A DNA stretch of 64,000 bases from Oncomelania hupensis (GCA_036898135.1 CM072513.1:80057463-80121462), one strand, 5' to 3'. Shown: positions 22,272 to 34,177, counted from the first letter of the stretch. The notes: a model not told the origin generated them from the letters alone. Numbers and translations: made by a program.

Positions 22272-22920
22272 CAGGGCCGGATCAATCCATTTTCGAGGGA
22301 GGGGGTGGGGTGGGGTGCTAGTCTAGTTCTTTTTAAAATGTATGGTACAGAGTGGTGAAACACCACAAGTAAAACTCGTGGCGCAGTGGATAAGTCGCCG
22401 GTTTCCTATGCCGAAGGTCGTGGGTTCGATTCCCGCAAGGGGCGAACGTATGTGACTTAGGTACGAGACTATTGAGGTCATCGAGGGTTTTCTCCGGGCA
22501 CTCCGGTTTCCTCCCTCCCTTCAATAATGGTACAGGATGCAGTCAATATAAAAATTTCAAAAATAAAAATTCTATTTTCTTCCGTCTTTCAATAGCGATC
22601 TCCATGCCTGTACACCACCTGTTTGAGTGATGTATGTGTATTTGGTGTGTGTGAGGGTAAAATGAGACAGGTGAGCGTGTATGTTGGTATAGATCGCCGC
22701 GCTTTGAGCCTTGGGGAAAGGCCCGTACATAGCATAGCATCCTGTCCTGTCCTGTAACTAACTGCCTTACATAACGTATTTCCAGTTGAACAAAAACTTC
22801 CATCTTCTACTTTCTTTATTTTATTTATTTATTTATTTTTTTGTTGTTGCCAAGGGGTGGGGGTGGGGGATGCTGCAGCACTCCTAGCACCCCCCCCCCT
22901 ACCCCCTGGATCCGGCCCTG
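22272..22920. mobile_element. CAGGGCCGG-ended DNA transposon, copy 1 (649 bp)
   Basis: CAGGGCCGGATCAATCCA at 22272 is inverted at the right end as TGGATCCGGCCCTG (22907-22920). A perfect 5-bp duplication, GTGCA, flanks it (22267-22271, 22921-22925). Inside the ends are G-rich (left) and C-rich (right) tracts, and an S1 SINE. No transposase. A second copy is at 28409-28743. CAGGG ends recall hAT-type elements, but those usually make 8-bp duplications; the 5-bp variant fits what Repbase calls hAT5. Confidence 0.82.
22366..22760 (+). mobile_element. S1 tRNA-derived SINE, longest copy
   Basis: A head with GGCGCAGTGGATAAG (A box) and GGGTTCGATTCCCGC (B box) is followed by GGTTTTCTCCGGGCACTCCG and TTTCCTCCCTCCCTT. 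A later block (22615-22740: GTTTGAGTGATGTATG, ATAGATCGCCGCGCTTTGAG) also occurs at 46360-46440 and 33770-33840. A short CCTGT repeat ends it near 22756. Other S1 parts: 26560, 44632, 45008, 46329, 33734. Confidence 0.75.
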
Positions 22921-23295
22921 GTGCAAGTAAAGAAGAAGAAAAGCAAAACAAATCAGTGAACAAAATAATGACTTCTCGAATTTCCATCTTTTACCAGGAT
23001 TTCTGCAGACTGTAATCGTCTGTGTGTCTATTTGTCTGTGTGTTCACGTAACTCAACATCGTTCTAAATTGAGCTGACATTTGGCGCGTTATATACATGT
23101 ACATTGGAATTGGATCCCATTAATTGATTACATTCACATAGTTGAACAGTTAAAATAAGACAGTGCAAATCGAACGAATCGCTTTCGTTATTACATATTT
23201 TAATTTAGATTAATATTTCTGTGTTGGTTTGTTGTCCCTTGCTGAATTCCACACGAAAACTATGTTTTCCCATTTTAAAAAACACCCCCACCCTC

Positions 23296-23595
23296 AGTGG
23301 GTGTCGGATAGTGCAGTGGTTGGAGCACTCGCTACTGTGTCGAAAGTGAAGCACCGTCCGGTGCGGTTAGCACTTGGATGGGTGACCGCTAAGGTGTGAA
23401 GCGACAAACAACAACGCCCCCAGTTGACTCAACTGTGATTGAGTACCTACTCTCTTGAGGGTGGGGAAGGTAAAGCAGCGAGGGAGAGAGATGGGCATCA
23501 CCCTCATTACGCTGGCCCAAGATAAGTGTGATCTCCAACATCACGCTCCCCTACGGCCACAAGGCTATGGGACTACCTTTACCTTTTTTTACCCC
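23296..23595 (+). mobile_element. S4 SINE: tRNA-like A box joined to a 5S rRNA-like 3' half
   Basis: TAGTGCAGTGGTTGGAGCAC (23309 on) resembles a tRNA A-box region. It is followed by GAAGCACCGTCCGGTGCGGT and GTTAGCACTTGGATGGGTGA, CCGC (23366-23389), very close to the internal control region (box C) of 5S rRNA. A body of about 200 bp ends in a TTTACC-type tail near 23590. It is not a 5S gene because the 5' half of 5S is absent. A single copy was seen in the window. Confidence 0.65.
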
Positions 23596-23716
23596 ACCCT
23601 CCCCAGCTCCAGCCCCACACCCCCGGACAGCCGTTTATAAGTCGTCGTGGAGACGTTTGTCTTACCAGAGTTGCCAAGAACAAAATTCAAAGTATTTATT
23701 TGAGTGGTTGGACAAG

Positions 23717-23837
<121 letters not shown>

Positions 23838-24311
23838 TCGAACATGGCCTTTTCAAAATTTAGATTTTCTTCTTCTTTGTGTTTCCCTTCCCCCCCCCCC
23901 CCCCCACCCCCCAATGGGAATTACCTATTGCTATCGTAATTACAGGTAAATAGCAATTACGTTACTTGAGTGAACATTATGAATATGCACTCATCGTCAA
24001 GATCTATTGTTTCTGGACACAGCCACATGATAACAAGTGATATTTCACGAAAGTGAAAAGGTCCTTTTAGCCTTTCGTATGAAGCCACCAGAAATCCACG
24101 GGAAATAGCTGAAAAAGATACTTTTTTTTAATGAACACTTGCAGTATGTCCATTGTCCCTTATTGAATTCCATTACGCTCACATATGTTGATTGATTATT
24201 TTTGTTTATTAACTCAGGTATTATAAACTCTTCAAGAATACCTCTCTTATAACCCAGTTTGTGTATATTGATTGAAATGTTACAGTATTATTTGTTTATG
24301 TCCGTGTGTGT

Positions 24312-24323
24312 AAGTTCACGTGT

Positions 24324-24368
<45 letters not shown>

Positions 24369-24390
24369 GGTAAGAGAGAGAGAGAGAGAC
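24312..24390. repeat. (GT)n then (GA)n compound microsatellite
   Basis: GT at 24318-24353, then GA-rich to 24390. Confidence 0.92.
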
Positions 24391-24824
24391 CATTACCGAT
24401 AAGAGATAACATGTGAGCCTTCGTGTCCTAATTATTTCAAACCAACCCTTTAATCGGAAGGATAAATCATAAAAGTAGATCATGAATTGTACATGTTGTA
24501 CTATCGTCATTGTGGAAAAACAAAAAGCTCACAAAATTAAAGCAAACAAAGACATGAACAAAACCTAAACAATATGGTGGATTTAAAAAAAAAATGGTTT
24601 GTCTTGCAAAGCCATGCAACAGCTTAGGAATAAATCTCTTCTTTACTTCTCATTTGAAAGTGCAGTCCAGTCAAAACGTTGGTTTCCCAGTTCTCCATTG
24701 ATTCGGATTCATCTCAGTACAAAAGGTATAATTATAATGTGTTCAACTTATAACACCCTTATTTAGTCATAAACGCATTTCATCATGTATAGCGAAAGTG
24801 AAGTCTAATTTGCTTTGTAAGTTT

Positions 24825-25043
24825 CTAAGCTAGGTACTCTTTTTCTGCCAAACAGTTAAATCTCTCCTTCAGTTTTTCACTCTCCTTCATAATCACTGTT
24901 ACTGTTGATGTGGAAATTCCAAATTGTTCAGCAATTTCTTTCTTCTTTTTTTTTCTTTTTTTTTTCATCTTTTCATCTTCAAGTGCCTGAATTAGATCTA
25001 TTTTAGGCTTCAGGGTAAGCGTGACGTGACGATGTTGCGTCAT
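24825..25043 (-). CDS. pogo-like transposase N-terminus (72 codons), truncated
   Basis: The residues TLKPKIDLIQALED, IAEQFGISTSTVTVIMK and EKLKERF match the first helix-turn-helix of pogo/CENP-B type DNA-binding domains (KxxIxxxxE... IAxxFGxSxSTV.. IxKxxEK). A lysine-rich insertion encoded by a T/C tract sits between the first two helices, probably from slippage. The ORF stops after this domain; no second helix-turn-helix or DDE catalytic domain is found in the element. It lies just inside the right inverted end, where the transposase start is expected. Non-functional. Confidence 0.75.
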   Translation of the reverse strand: MTQHRHVTLTLKPKIDLIQALEDEKMKKKRKKKKKEIAEQFGISTSTVTVIMKESEKLKERFNCLAEKEYLA

Positions 25044-25294
25044 TATTAACGTCAGTAACTCTCATGAAACTTTAATACAGTTATCTCCCTTGAAACTTTA
25101 TTATAAGCGGCAGCAAAACTCGCCAGGGGCCTTAGAAAACACTTTATTATAAGCGGACTTTACTATATTTTTTTATTATATCCGATTTTTAAAAACAGAG
25201 ACAAAGAAGAGTTTTGGTCGGGACCAAGACTGGACTTTACTAAAACCGAATATTTACTTTATCCGGCCTTTATTATATCCGGAGTTCACTGTAG

Positions 25295-25883
25295 TTGTTT
25301 TGCTAGCCTAGAGTTTTGCACTACACAACTAGGCCTACTACTGGTACTACTCATACTGATACTGTTCGTCTGTTGTTACGAGTAGTAGGCCTACTACTAC
25401 TACATGCTAGTCTTAAACTACTATAAGTAGCCTGACTAGGCTTATCATCGATCTTGAAATTTGTATGAGTGAATTACCACGTCAGTTTACTGTTAACAAC
25501 ACTGGTCAGTTCCATCAGCAAAACCTAATCAGCCTACATGATCATGGCCGCCATGTCACTCTAAACAAGACATTCGAGTTGGTTGCGTGTAGATCTGTAA
25601 AAACACTTTCCTCACTAACACATCAACCAAAAGTTATGATAACTTCATTCCTAAGACAATGAACTATCGAGAAAATAATACATTACAGTTGAAAAATTAC
25701 AAATGTCGATACAAACTACTTACGATTTCAGCGTTCGTATAAATCCCGTTTCTCACGGTCACTCGTAAGGCAACTAGGCCAGACAGCCGTAACCCACGCC
25801 CTTTAACCTTTGCACTGCGCAAAAAGCTGTGACGTCAAGACAAAAAGTAGTTCTCGAAACGATAGGCTTACGCTACTCTCATC
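25295..25883. other. Right arm of the 27-bp-ended transposon
   Basis: Holds TACTAC-rich low complexity around 25330-25410 and short open frames without known domains. Confidence 0.45.
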
Positions 25884-26107
25884 ATTACGAACGCACGCTC
25901 AATTTCTCTAATAATGGCAGAAGATCAAAATCGACATATGATCGAACGACAAAAGAACGAAAGCGACAGAACATCGACCGACACCAGGAATCAATCAGCG
26001 GTTTGTAGGGAAATCATCAATGGAGAACTGTTTCTTCTTCTTTAAGATTTGGAATTTTACATCAACATCAACAACAGCAACATCATCAACAACAACAAAA
26101 CAACCAT

Positions 26108-26402
26108 TACTACTACTACTACTTCTACTACTACTACTACTAAAAACATCAAAGGCCGGCTACTACTACTACTACTACTATACTACTATTACTACTACTA
26201 TACTACTACTACTATACTACTACTATACTACTACTATACTATACTACTACTACTATACTACTATACTACTATACTACTATACTACTACTACTATACTACT
26301 ACTACTATACTACTACTACTACTACTATACTACTACTACTATACTACTACTATACTACTACTACTACTACTACTACTATACTACTACTATACTACTACTA
26401 CA
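26108..26402. repeat. (ACT)n microsatellite with ATACT variants
   Basis: About 290 bp of CTA units interrupted at 26140-26160 and by extra TA dinucleotides. Leu, Tyr and Thr homopolymer frames are artefacts. Confidence 0.95.
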
Positions 26403-26559
26403 ACAAGACGCTTTATACACTCAAAAGTTTACCTCCATCAAGCTCAACGCGCAGCGATCTGAAGCCATCGATATTGTTTCAGATTAAGACAAAATTAAAG
26501 GAAATTAATTTTTGTATGCTTGACAGTTAGATTTATTTATTATATTCAGTACCATTTTA
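26403..26559. other. Spacer
   Basis: No feature recognised. Confidence 0.4.
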
Positions 26560-26720
26560 AGGAAGGAAGAAATCAGAATATCCGAAAAGAAAACACTTGG
26601 TGACCTGGAAAGCCTAAATGAACTATTTCGCCCCCAGCGGGATCGAACCCACCACAGCCTTTGGCATTGGAAACTTGCGCTCAAAACAAATTTATTGCGC
26701 TACAGCTCAGCCTCTGCTGC
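26560..26720 (-). mobile_element. S1 SINE, decayed
   Basis: On the minus strand GGGTTCGATCCCGC (B box) lies near 26645 and the pyrimidine-rich TTTCTTCCTTCCTT end at 26562. The A box is degraded. Confidence 0.6.
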
Positions 26721-27508
26721 GGGTCTTGTATGGTCTTGTTCTGTCTTGTCGCTAAAACGTTTTCTGTGTCGCACACTTTATTTTCCTGAACGACAAAGGG
26801 CTTTCCAAATGTAATAAACTTTTTTTTTTCTTAACAAGGTGGGTGGCATTGGAAATTTCCACGGCAAAAACTGAATAGCAAAGGAAATAAATCAAATGAA
26901 AAAAATGGTTCTAATAATAGCTCTGTGACATAGATAATTATCAAGATGTCAGGAGCCACGACCTACATTGTGAAGAGGTGGTCTTATTTTTTCTTTTTTT
27001 TTTTAAATCAATTTTTCCAGTCACGTCTTTTTTGCCCCCCAACCTAACAGTTCACTTTAAAAATACACCTCCCGTTAACATCTTTTTACCACAAACGGCA
27101 ATGTACATATTGTTTTGGGATTGAAAATGTGAGTGCTCCTGTATCCGTTGCAAGGTATGCTCAACCGCACAAAGGCAGTTTCTCCTTTGAAATATAGCAC
27201 CCGGCTTCAGCTACACAGTAACCCCCGGACCCTCTTCTTTCTCTAGTGTAACTCTCGCTGTGCTACAACAGTACCGCCGCTTTTTTTTAAAATGTTAAAA
27301 AATATATATTTTTTGTTCTTGAAAGAACTTCAAAGGCCGGCTAATCTGTTTTGCTCTGTGTTTCTGCAATCTCCCCTTCGCAAGCCTCTTATTTGGCTGA
27401 CAGCAGCGCCGTACGCCGGTCCTTACGGTAATTTATCCCCGGCCCCACACAAGGGAGACGACTCCGAGAGGTAAAAACAAGGCTCATGACGACAGAAGAT
27501 AATTCCAT
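26721..27508. other. Spacer, no gene seen
   Basis: T-rich runs at 26820 and 26990. The 27292-27474 open stretch has no known domain. Confidence 0.4.
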
Positions 27509-27512
27509 GACA

Positions 27513-27594
<82 letters not shown>
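27509..27594. repeat. (GT)n microsatellite
   Basis: About 42 uninterrupted units. Confidence 0.97.
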
Positions 27595-27595
<1 letters not shown>

Positions 27596-27875
27596 TCAAA
27601 TCTGATCGAGGGGTACATATCAATGCCATAACATTTGAGAACTTGTGAAAGACGAAAGAAGTTCACAAAACAAAACAAAAATCCTTCCTTCCCTCCGTCA
27701 ATTTCTTCCTTCTTCTTCCTTCTCCTCGTTTTCCCTGTTGCCGAGTTATCTACTCTCATTATTCCGCCGCCATGCATAATGCATGTATATGTATATAGGC
27801 GATATACTGGAGTCTCCTTGTCTGTCATTCTGCCTATGTGTGTGCATTTTGTCAGAAGTGGGTGAACTGGGTTAT

Positions 27876-28260
27876 TATACAGGGTGTTCCAAAAGTCTTG
27901 GGCACATTTGAAGTCCCCATATCTCAATAACTATGAATGGTAGTAAGATAACAGTTGTGCCATTTTAAAGCTAATTACATTAAGTTTTTTGTAAAGCTGT
28001 TGATTTTTTTATTTCTTTTCAGACCCATTAATGGCGTTCACTCAAACAGAAAATGTTGGGACGCGTTTGGCAAGAATTTGACTATCGGCTTGATGTGTGT
28101 CGTGTGACCAATGGTGCTCACATTGAACATCTTTGAACATTTCATGTAAAACTTGAGATTACAAGCTTTCTGAATTTACCAGATGCGTTTTTATATCCTT
28201 AATAGTTTCGGAAATATTCAATGTCAAAATGTGCCCAAGACTTTTGGAACACCCTGTATA
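27876..28260 (+). mobile_element. Tc1/mariner remnant with 34-bp perfect inverted ends
   Basis: TATACAGGGTGTTCCAAAAG (then TCTTGGGCACATTT) at 27876 is exactly inverted at the right end (27 to 34 bp inside 28260). TA-type flanks fit a Tc1/mariner element. The interior keeps only the last codons of a transposase (see 28032-28136), so this is an internally deleted copy of about 385 bp. Confidence 0.88.
28032..28136 (+). pseudogene. C-terminal stub of a mariner-type transposase
   Basis: About 34 codons end in RVWQEFDYRLDVCRVT, NGAHIEHL and a stop. This ending recurs at the C-terminus of IS630/Tc1/mariner-family transposases in arthropods and other animals. Upstream the frame is closed by TAA at 28029, and the catalytic domain is deleted. 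Confidence 0.75.
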
Positions 28261-28408
28261 TAATTTTTGGTGGACCCTGGTCTCACCTCATGACATGTTC
28301 ACCCTTATTTTTGTAACTCCTGTGAGACGGTCACTTCCTAGATAAAGCTTTTTTCTTGGGGGTGGGGGGGTGAGGAGGGGGTGGGGAAGGGAGGATAGCG
28401 AGCAGTTA

Positions 28409-28743
28409 CAGGGCCGGATCAAGGTAAGTAGATGGGGGGGGGGGGGGTTTCCAAGTAGAAAGGGGTGGGGGGGGGGGGGTTTCAAGTGATGGTATTGGGC
28501 CGGACGGAAGGTGGGAAAATTTGCTATGTTCGTAAATTGCACCATTCATCACACATTCTGGTTGGTTGGTTGGATTTTGAGTTTAATGTCCCATATTGGC
28601 TGGTCATCTAATAAATAAACTAATTAAAAGCTTCAAAAAACTACATATATATTTTTTTTCTTTCTGAGGTACATCGGATGGCCAGGGGAGGGGTTCCGGA
28701 ACCCAGGAACCCCCCCACCCCCACCCCCCCAGATCCAGCCCTG
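28409..28743. mobile_element. CAGGGCCGG-ended DNA transposon, copy 2 (335 bp)
   Basis: CAGGGCCGGATCAAGG at 28409 and CCAGATCCAGCCCTG ending at 28743 form the inverted ends. A 5-bp duplication, AGTTA, lies at 28404-28408 and 28744-28748. G-runs on the left and C-runs on the right repeat the layout of copy 1. No coding capacity. Confidence 0.8.
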
Positions 28744-28830
28744 AGTTACAACGCAAAACGGCGAACAGCACGTTGAAGTGTGGCTCTGTGCTATGTTTTA
28801 GTTTGCTGTTTTTGCTGTTGTTGTTCTTGT

Positions 28831-28833
<3 letters not shown>

Positions 28834-28903
<70 letters not shown>

Positions 28904-28948
28904 GGGAGGGAGAGAGAGAGACAGAGAGCGAGAGAGAGAGAGAGATAG

Positions 28949-28995
<47 letters not shown>

Positions 28996-29016
28996 GAGAG
29001 CGAGAGAGAGAGAGAG
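28834..29016. repeat. (GA)n microsatellite, interrupted
   Basis: Pure GA to about 28900, then with GGAGGGG, CGAG and TAGA changes. Confidence 0.95.
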
Positions 29017-29307
29017 CAGCTTCAGAAACAGGTTCAAAGGTCAAACGGCAGTAGCATTCGATGTGCCGTTAATCAGGGGAAACCACTCCCTGTCAGAATC
29101 AAAATTAAAAATTCTAACCTTAGCGAAAGACAATCTTTGCGTAATGTGATAACAAGGCGAATTTTAGGGCAAGGCCGTTTTTGAAAAAAAGTACATGTAA
29201 ACAAAGCCTTCCACTTTGGGCCTTTTTAATAAATAAATTGAACAAGTTTTTTTTTTAAATTACAATAAAAATCATTACAATTTGTCCAATTCAGTGTTTA
29301 TAATTAC

Positions 29308-29605
29308 TCCTTCGGATGAGAGTATCAACCGAGGTTTAGCCAGCGCACGCACGCATTCCATGGCACGGACTTTAAAGATCCTGACGCTCATATTCTAGAC
29401 GGGGGAGTGCCGTTTACACAAATACACCCAGCACGCACTAGGTCCCTTCGCCCCATCCCCGGTCGCCAAGGATTGTGCTCAGTCGTCTGGACGTCAGACC
29501 ATGCGCCCAAAGGCTGCAAGTGGGTGCCTCAGGCGGCTTGAGTGAGATCCTGTATCGGACATCGCCTTGAGCAGCTCATGAGCTGGAACAGCGCTATATA
29601 AAAGT
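29308..29605 (+). mobile_element. S5 repeat, best copy
   Basis: Runs from CTCCTTCGGATGAGAG through GCACGCACGCATTCCAT, CTTTAAAGATCCTGACGCTC and GGCGCCCAAAGGCTGCAA-like blocks to CAGCGCTATATAAAAGTAAT. Length about 300 bp. The L2-like 3' end suggests mobilisation by an L2-type LINE. Confidence 0.7.
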
Positions 29606-29849
29606 AATTTTATAAAATTAATTTTTAAAAAAGTTTTAAAAGTCTGCCATGAAACCTTGTCGTGCAACGAGTTACTGTACTCCGAAGATTGTTGGTATGT
29701 TTATATTGTGGCCTATATGTGTGATTACATAATCAGTTTAAAAACAAATCCTGAATATCTTCCACAATTTATTCCCGTTTATGCTCTTTCTCACACTCTC
29801 CACTCATCGTCAACCTCACGGCTTGTAATTGCCTGGTGAAATAAAGAGC

Positions 29850-30095
29850 ACTGAACAGAAGCGATCTGGGGCCAGGTTATTTAGAAAATGCCGCACCTAC
29901 ATGTACCTTCTGCCGACGTGGAATACGATACCAGATGATAGATATTAAATCGGCAACAGATATCCACTCCTTTCCCAGGAAGATCAAGACCTACCTCTTT
30001 TCAAGACAATAACTGGCGCATTCCACCAGCGCCCCGAGCATGTCTCTGCGACATGGAGTTGTGCGCTACACAAGTGGACATTGGATCGGATTGGA
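29850..30095 (+). mobile_element. CR1/L2-like LINE 3' end
   Basis: Broken frames code for a WNT-PDD-like stretch followed by a SF-KIKTYLF-like stretch, the usual C-terminus of CR1/L2 proteins. It ends GCGCTACACAAGTGGACAT, almost the same as the end of the LINE at 40068 (GCGCCATACAAGTGGACAT), so both belong to one family. Confidence 0.65.
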
Positions 30096-30898
30096 TTGTA
30101 CAAGGCGTTTGTGGACGTGGGTATAAAAAAAGAAAAAAGAAAATCGAAAAGGAATGTGTCTCCCATTAAAATTTCGGTTATTAAGAATTATCTTTTTTTT
30201 TAGCAAAGTTTTATTTCTTCAATTAACACACACATGGCTTGTAGATAATTGGTTTGATGGTAATAAAGATTTAGTTGAATGGCATTGAATTGAACTGAAT
30301 TGAATGGAATGCAGCTTACCACGCACTTTTCTGCACTTACAACGCCAAACTGAAGTTTATTCAGTATTTCTTAATGCAGGGTTAATTGACTATGTCCTAA
30401 TCCTATTCACCGTGGAGTCAGCGCGCTCGGGCAGTGAATGGTTAAGTCAACATCCCGCTGAGAGTGCTATCACGTCTTTTCTGTCCGCTTCATTGTACTG
30501 TTATTATTTGCCCGTCTTTGTGTGTGAAGGTGGGTGGGGTGGGGGAGGGTGGTGGTGTCAGTGGAGGTGGAGGTGGTGTGTGTGTGTGTGTGTAGCTGTG
30601 TGTATTGTGTATGTGTTGCCTGTGTGTGCAGTTAGTTATTCATTGCTTACAGGGTCCAGCGGACTGCAAAGAGCCCAATCAGAACCACTGTGTGTGCCGT
30701 GATGTTGTGCGTTTGTTGGTGTGTGTTTGTGTGGTTATCTCTGTGTGTGCGTTTGTGTGTGTATATTTTTATGGGTGTGTGTGTGATATTTGTTTATGTG
30801 TGCATGTATGTATGCGTGTGTGCATTGTGCGTACGTTTCTGTGTCTGTATGTGTGTGAGTGGCTCTGTGTGTGATTGCGTGTGATGTGTGATCTCACT
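30096..30898. other. Spacer rich in GT
   Basis: GT-rich from 30540 to 30890. A 40-bp piece at 30650-30690 (GGGTCCAGCGGACT) is an inverted Rep700 end. Frames of Cys and Val here are artefacts. Confidence 0.5.
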
Positions 30899-31475
30899 AC
30901 ATTACATTACATGATTGTTGCTTTAGGTCCAGCGGACTCTTCCGAGCCAAATCAGGACCGGACAACCCCTGATCCGCATAAAAGATCTGCTGAAACAACC
31001 CTAGTGGTAAAACTGAAGGCTCTCCACCAGCCAGTCACTTTACAATAAAGACATCCCACGCAGGGGACGCTGAGGCTATACTCTAATTTATTGAACCCCC
31101 GTTTACAAAAACAAAAAGAGTACAAACATCAATATAAATTATCAACAAAACACATACATATAAAATACCTACATTGCTAAATAATAACATCATACGAAGC
31201 CCTAGTGACCACCTGGCAGAAAGCGTCCAATATTCCCAAGCTGATCCAACAGACCTCACACATAAATAAGGAGTCTTGTCCCGGAAGAGTTTTCAAGAAA
31301 ACCGGTAGGTGACTGGTGAAGCGAAGAAGAAGATAGTATAGTAGATTGATAGAACAGAGTGGGAATGAGAAAACAAAGAGGAAAGACAGCGACAGTGGGA
31401 AATTAAAGCACTACATTTCCAGAAAATGCCGATACTATTTATACAGAAACCTCCGGCACCCCCACTGGGGGCAAC
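30899..31475 (-). mobile_element. Rep700 copy, inverted
   Basis: Inverse of the 9787 copy from the ATTAC-type tail to GGCACCCCCACTGGGGG. Confidence 0.85.
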
Positions 31476-31542
31476 GCTCCTGATCGGCCGATCGTCCTTC
31501 AGTTGCTGAGAGGAGAAATAAAAGGATGTACAAACACGTACA

Positions 31543-32040
31543 TGTAACAATGACAAAGATTTATGATTACAAACTCAATCACACTTTATTCATACAACTA
31601 AAACTAGCAATCTCTGACACACCCTGAACTCAATAAAAAGAGATGGGATGAAGAATAATGAACAATCATAATAACATCAATGTAAGGATAGAGAAAGTCA
31701 AATTACACAAGATGATGGGAATGACTACACCTGGTGGGGCTGATGACGTTCGATCCGGATCCACGAGTTAAGATGACCTGTGCTAACTCCTTGACCGGGA
31801 CTTGCCACTTCCGTAGTCAACAAAATGTAACGCACGTGGTCGGGAGAGAAGACCCACGCAGGTTAAACGTCACGAAGAAAGGGGTAGACGATGACTTGAA
31901 CGAAGACTGCGATCACGTTGAAATAGAATACGTGAAGATGAAATGGAATAATGTAATACATGAAGGATGACTAAATAATTGTTCAACCCATTCACGCCTC
32001 TACTCAACACCACCATGCTTACTACCACAACCACGCCACA
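31543..32040 (-). mobile_element. Probable solo LTR of a second family (498 bp)
   Basis: Starts TGTAACAATG and ends CCACGCCACA. GTACA flanks it at 31538-31542 and 32041-32045. On the minus strand GAATAAAG lies about 50 bp before the end, as expected for a polyadenylation signal in R. No second copy in the window, so the call rests on ends and duplication only. Confidence 0.5.
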
Positions 32041-32045
32041 GTACA

Positions 32046-33658
32046 GCGCAACATCACGCAAGCATGCGCGCGCAACACGGAGTCGCCGACAAAATAAAAT
32101 GTAGACTAAGTTTCACGCACCCAATACGGCTTATGGAACCACCGTCAAGATACCCCCGCCACGGTGCTGGAGATTGACACAGTACTAATGTACTACACCA
32201 ATCTTGGCAGTCCTTCTAATCCAACTGACATCTAGCACAAGTGACGTCAGGTCACACGAACTCCCATGCTAACAAGGCAACAGTCACAAACTACTTTCAA
32301 CTCGCCCATTGGTATAAGCTAGGCTACTTTTCTTTAGCTTTACCGCTCATCCAAAAAATGGCTATTTTCACAGACCAACGAAGTTATTCTCAAAGATAAC
32401 TTAATCTTCTAACAAGGCTGCCAACTGTCTGCCATTGAGCAAACACTGTCACTGCCTATTCAGCCCTGTCAGTTTCCTCTAGAGAATTCAAAATCATAAG
32501 AAGATCCAAGACACCTAAAAAAAAAAAAAAAGGTCTTTCCTCTATAAAACTCTAGCTTGCCGTACTCGTATTCAAAAACTTATAATAGTTCCTCCTACTC
32601 TGTTTTGCCCTCGGAAGTTTATAATCTTCGCTCACCTTTCGCTACAAACACGTGCACTCCGTGAGATTATTCTTCCACCTTTCATCCATCCCTATTCCCT
32701 TCCACTATATAATCCACTCTCTCGCCTCGACTTTATCCAAACTATCTGTGGACAACATACTTCTCGCTGCGCTACAGGTGCCATGGAATTCTTCATGTAC
32801 TGTCTTTGGCTATGTGCATGGATGCTGCTCAACGATTTACAAAGGAAGGTAGGGGGTTAGGTTCGGATGAAGAAGGTTTAGAAGAGAAAGAGAGAAGGAG
32901 AGAGAGAGAGAGAATGGGGGTGGGAGGATGGGAGTAAGTTGGTGGGAAAAAAAGCGAGGTAAATATTTTGCGGGCCGTTCCTGTGGCATGACCTGGATAT
33001 CCAATGTTTCGGTTGAGGTGGTACTTGTTACAAGGTCCGACGCAATCTCGTTCAAGAACATTGAGTGCTGTCGATTGTATGAAGACCATACAAACGCGAA
33101 TTGGGCGAGCGCTTCTGAGGAAGGGGGTGACATTGCCCAAGTTTGTTCGAAAGGTAAAAAGCAGATAACCGTTCATAGGTGTTAAAAGAGGAGGGAGCCT
33201 AATTTAATCTATAAATAAATCCTTCACTACACGGGAGGTAATAATAGATGGCTAATGGCGCCACCAAACGAAAGGGAAGCGACAATCAGCGCGACGCCTC
33301 CTCATACACTGTGCTAAAGATGTATAACTCTTGCGTGATGAGAAATAGTGCCTGTCACATGGAACGGCTTCGTGCGCCCTGCTGGTGCGTTGTTCCACGC
33401 CGTGCTTGCCTTAATTACTCTCACAATTAGTGATCCGTCGCGATGCAGCTTAAAGAACTGGCCGTACCAACTGCACCGACCAACACTACTGCAATTTTTT
33501 TACAATGGCAATCATTAGTTTTGAATATACAAAAACCCCTTTACTTTGCCTTCTTACATTATTATTTAATTTTATTTTTTTTATTTTAGTTTTGAATGTA
33601 AATTTGCCGGTAATATAAATTTGTTGGTTTTAACTCCCCAGGAAGCGTTTGTCGAAAT
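32046..33658. other. Unassigned sequence
   Basis: About 1.6 kb with no recognisable domain. A minus-strand open stretch (33176-32829) and a plus-strand one (33248-33430) have no known match by eye. G/A-rich tract at 32870-32940. Confidence 0.4.
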
Positions 33659-33734
<76 letters not shown>

Positions 33735-33850
33735 GATGCTATACGTACCTTATTCCAAAATTAGTCTCAAAGCGCGACGTGTTACAGACACTCCTACATA
33801 TACAACAAGCATTTTTCACTCAAACATGTGTTGTAAAGTCAAGTCGTTAT
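33659..33850 (-). mobile_element. S1-type SINE 3' part with (ATT)n tail
   Basis: The AAT array at 33659-33733 borders sequence shared with 46329-46440: GTTACAGACACTC and CACTCAAACATGTG. The microsatellite is therefore the SINE tail, read on the minus strand. Confidence 0.7.
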
Positions 33851-33940
33851 TTGAAGTCCAAAAGGAACTCGAATTTTATTTTTGACATTTTTAAACAGAC
33901 CGCATCCAATAGCATTTTGTAAGAGAGGGAAGAAACCGGA

Positions 33941-34092
33941 TGCAGCAGTCTATATGTTCTTATAGTTCACATGACGTCGCAATATCTGATGTCACCTAAA
34001 AACTTACATCAGGACAATCTGTAAAATCTCTGCAAGTCATGGCCACCATCAACTCCCAAAAAGTGAATATTGAAAAACATCAGATTGTGTCA
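33941..34092 (+). repeat. 5' LTR remnant of the outer gypsy element
   Basis: Aligns to 44479-44618 with about a quarter of bases changed. The sequence after it (TTGTGTCAGAGAAC) may be the decayed primer-binding site. Confidence 0.6.
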
Positions 34093-34177
34093 GAGAACTG
34101 TAACGGGCAAAGGACGAGCAGGCTGGTTCGGTGCCTGGATTGGCGTTCGAACGAGGGAGATCTCGGAACAACAATAG

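Noticed and set aside
22366..22450. tRNA gene
   Set aside because: Recurs with a shared non-tRNA body at 44632 and 46329; a SINE head.
23360..23395. 5S rRNA gene
   Set aside because: Only the 3' half is similar and the 5' half is absent.
32829..33176. Minus-strand protein of 115 codons
   Set aside because: No motif recognised, and an overlapping frame of similar length exists; chance is likely.
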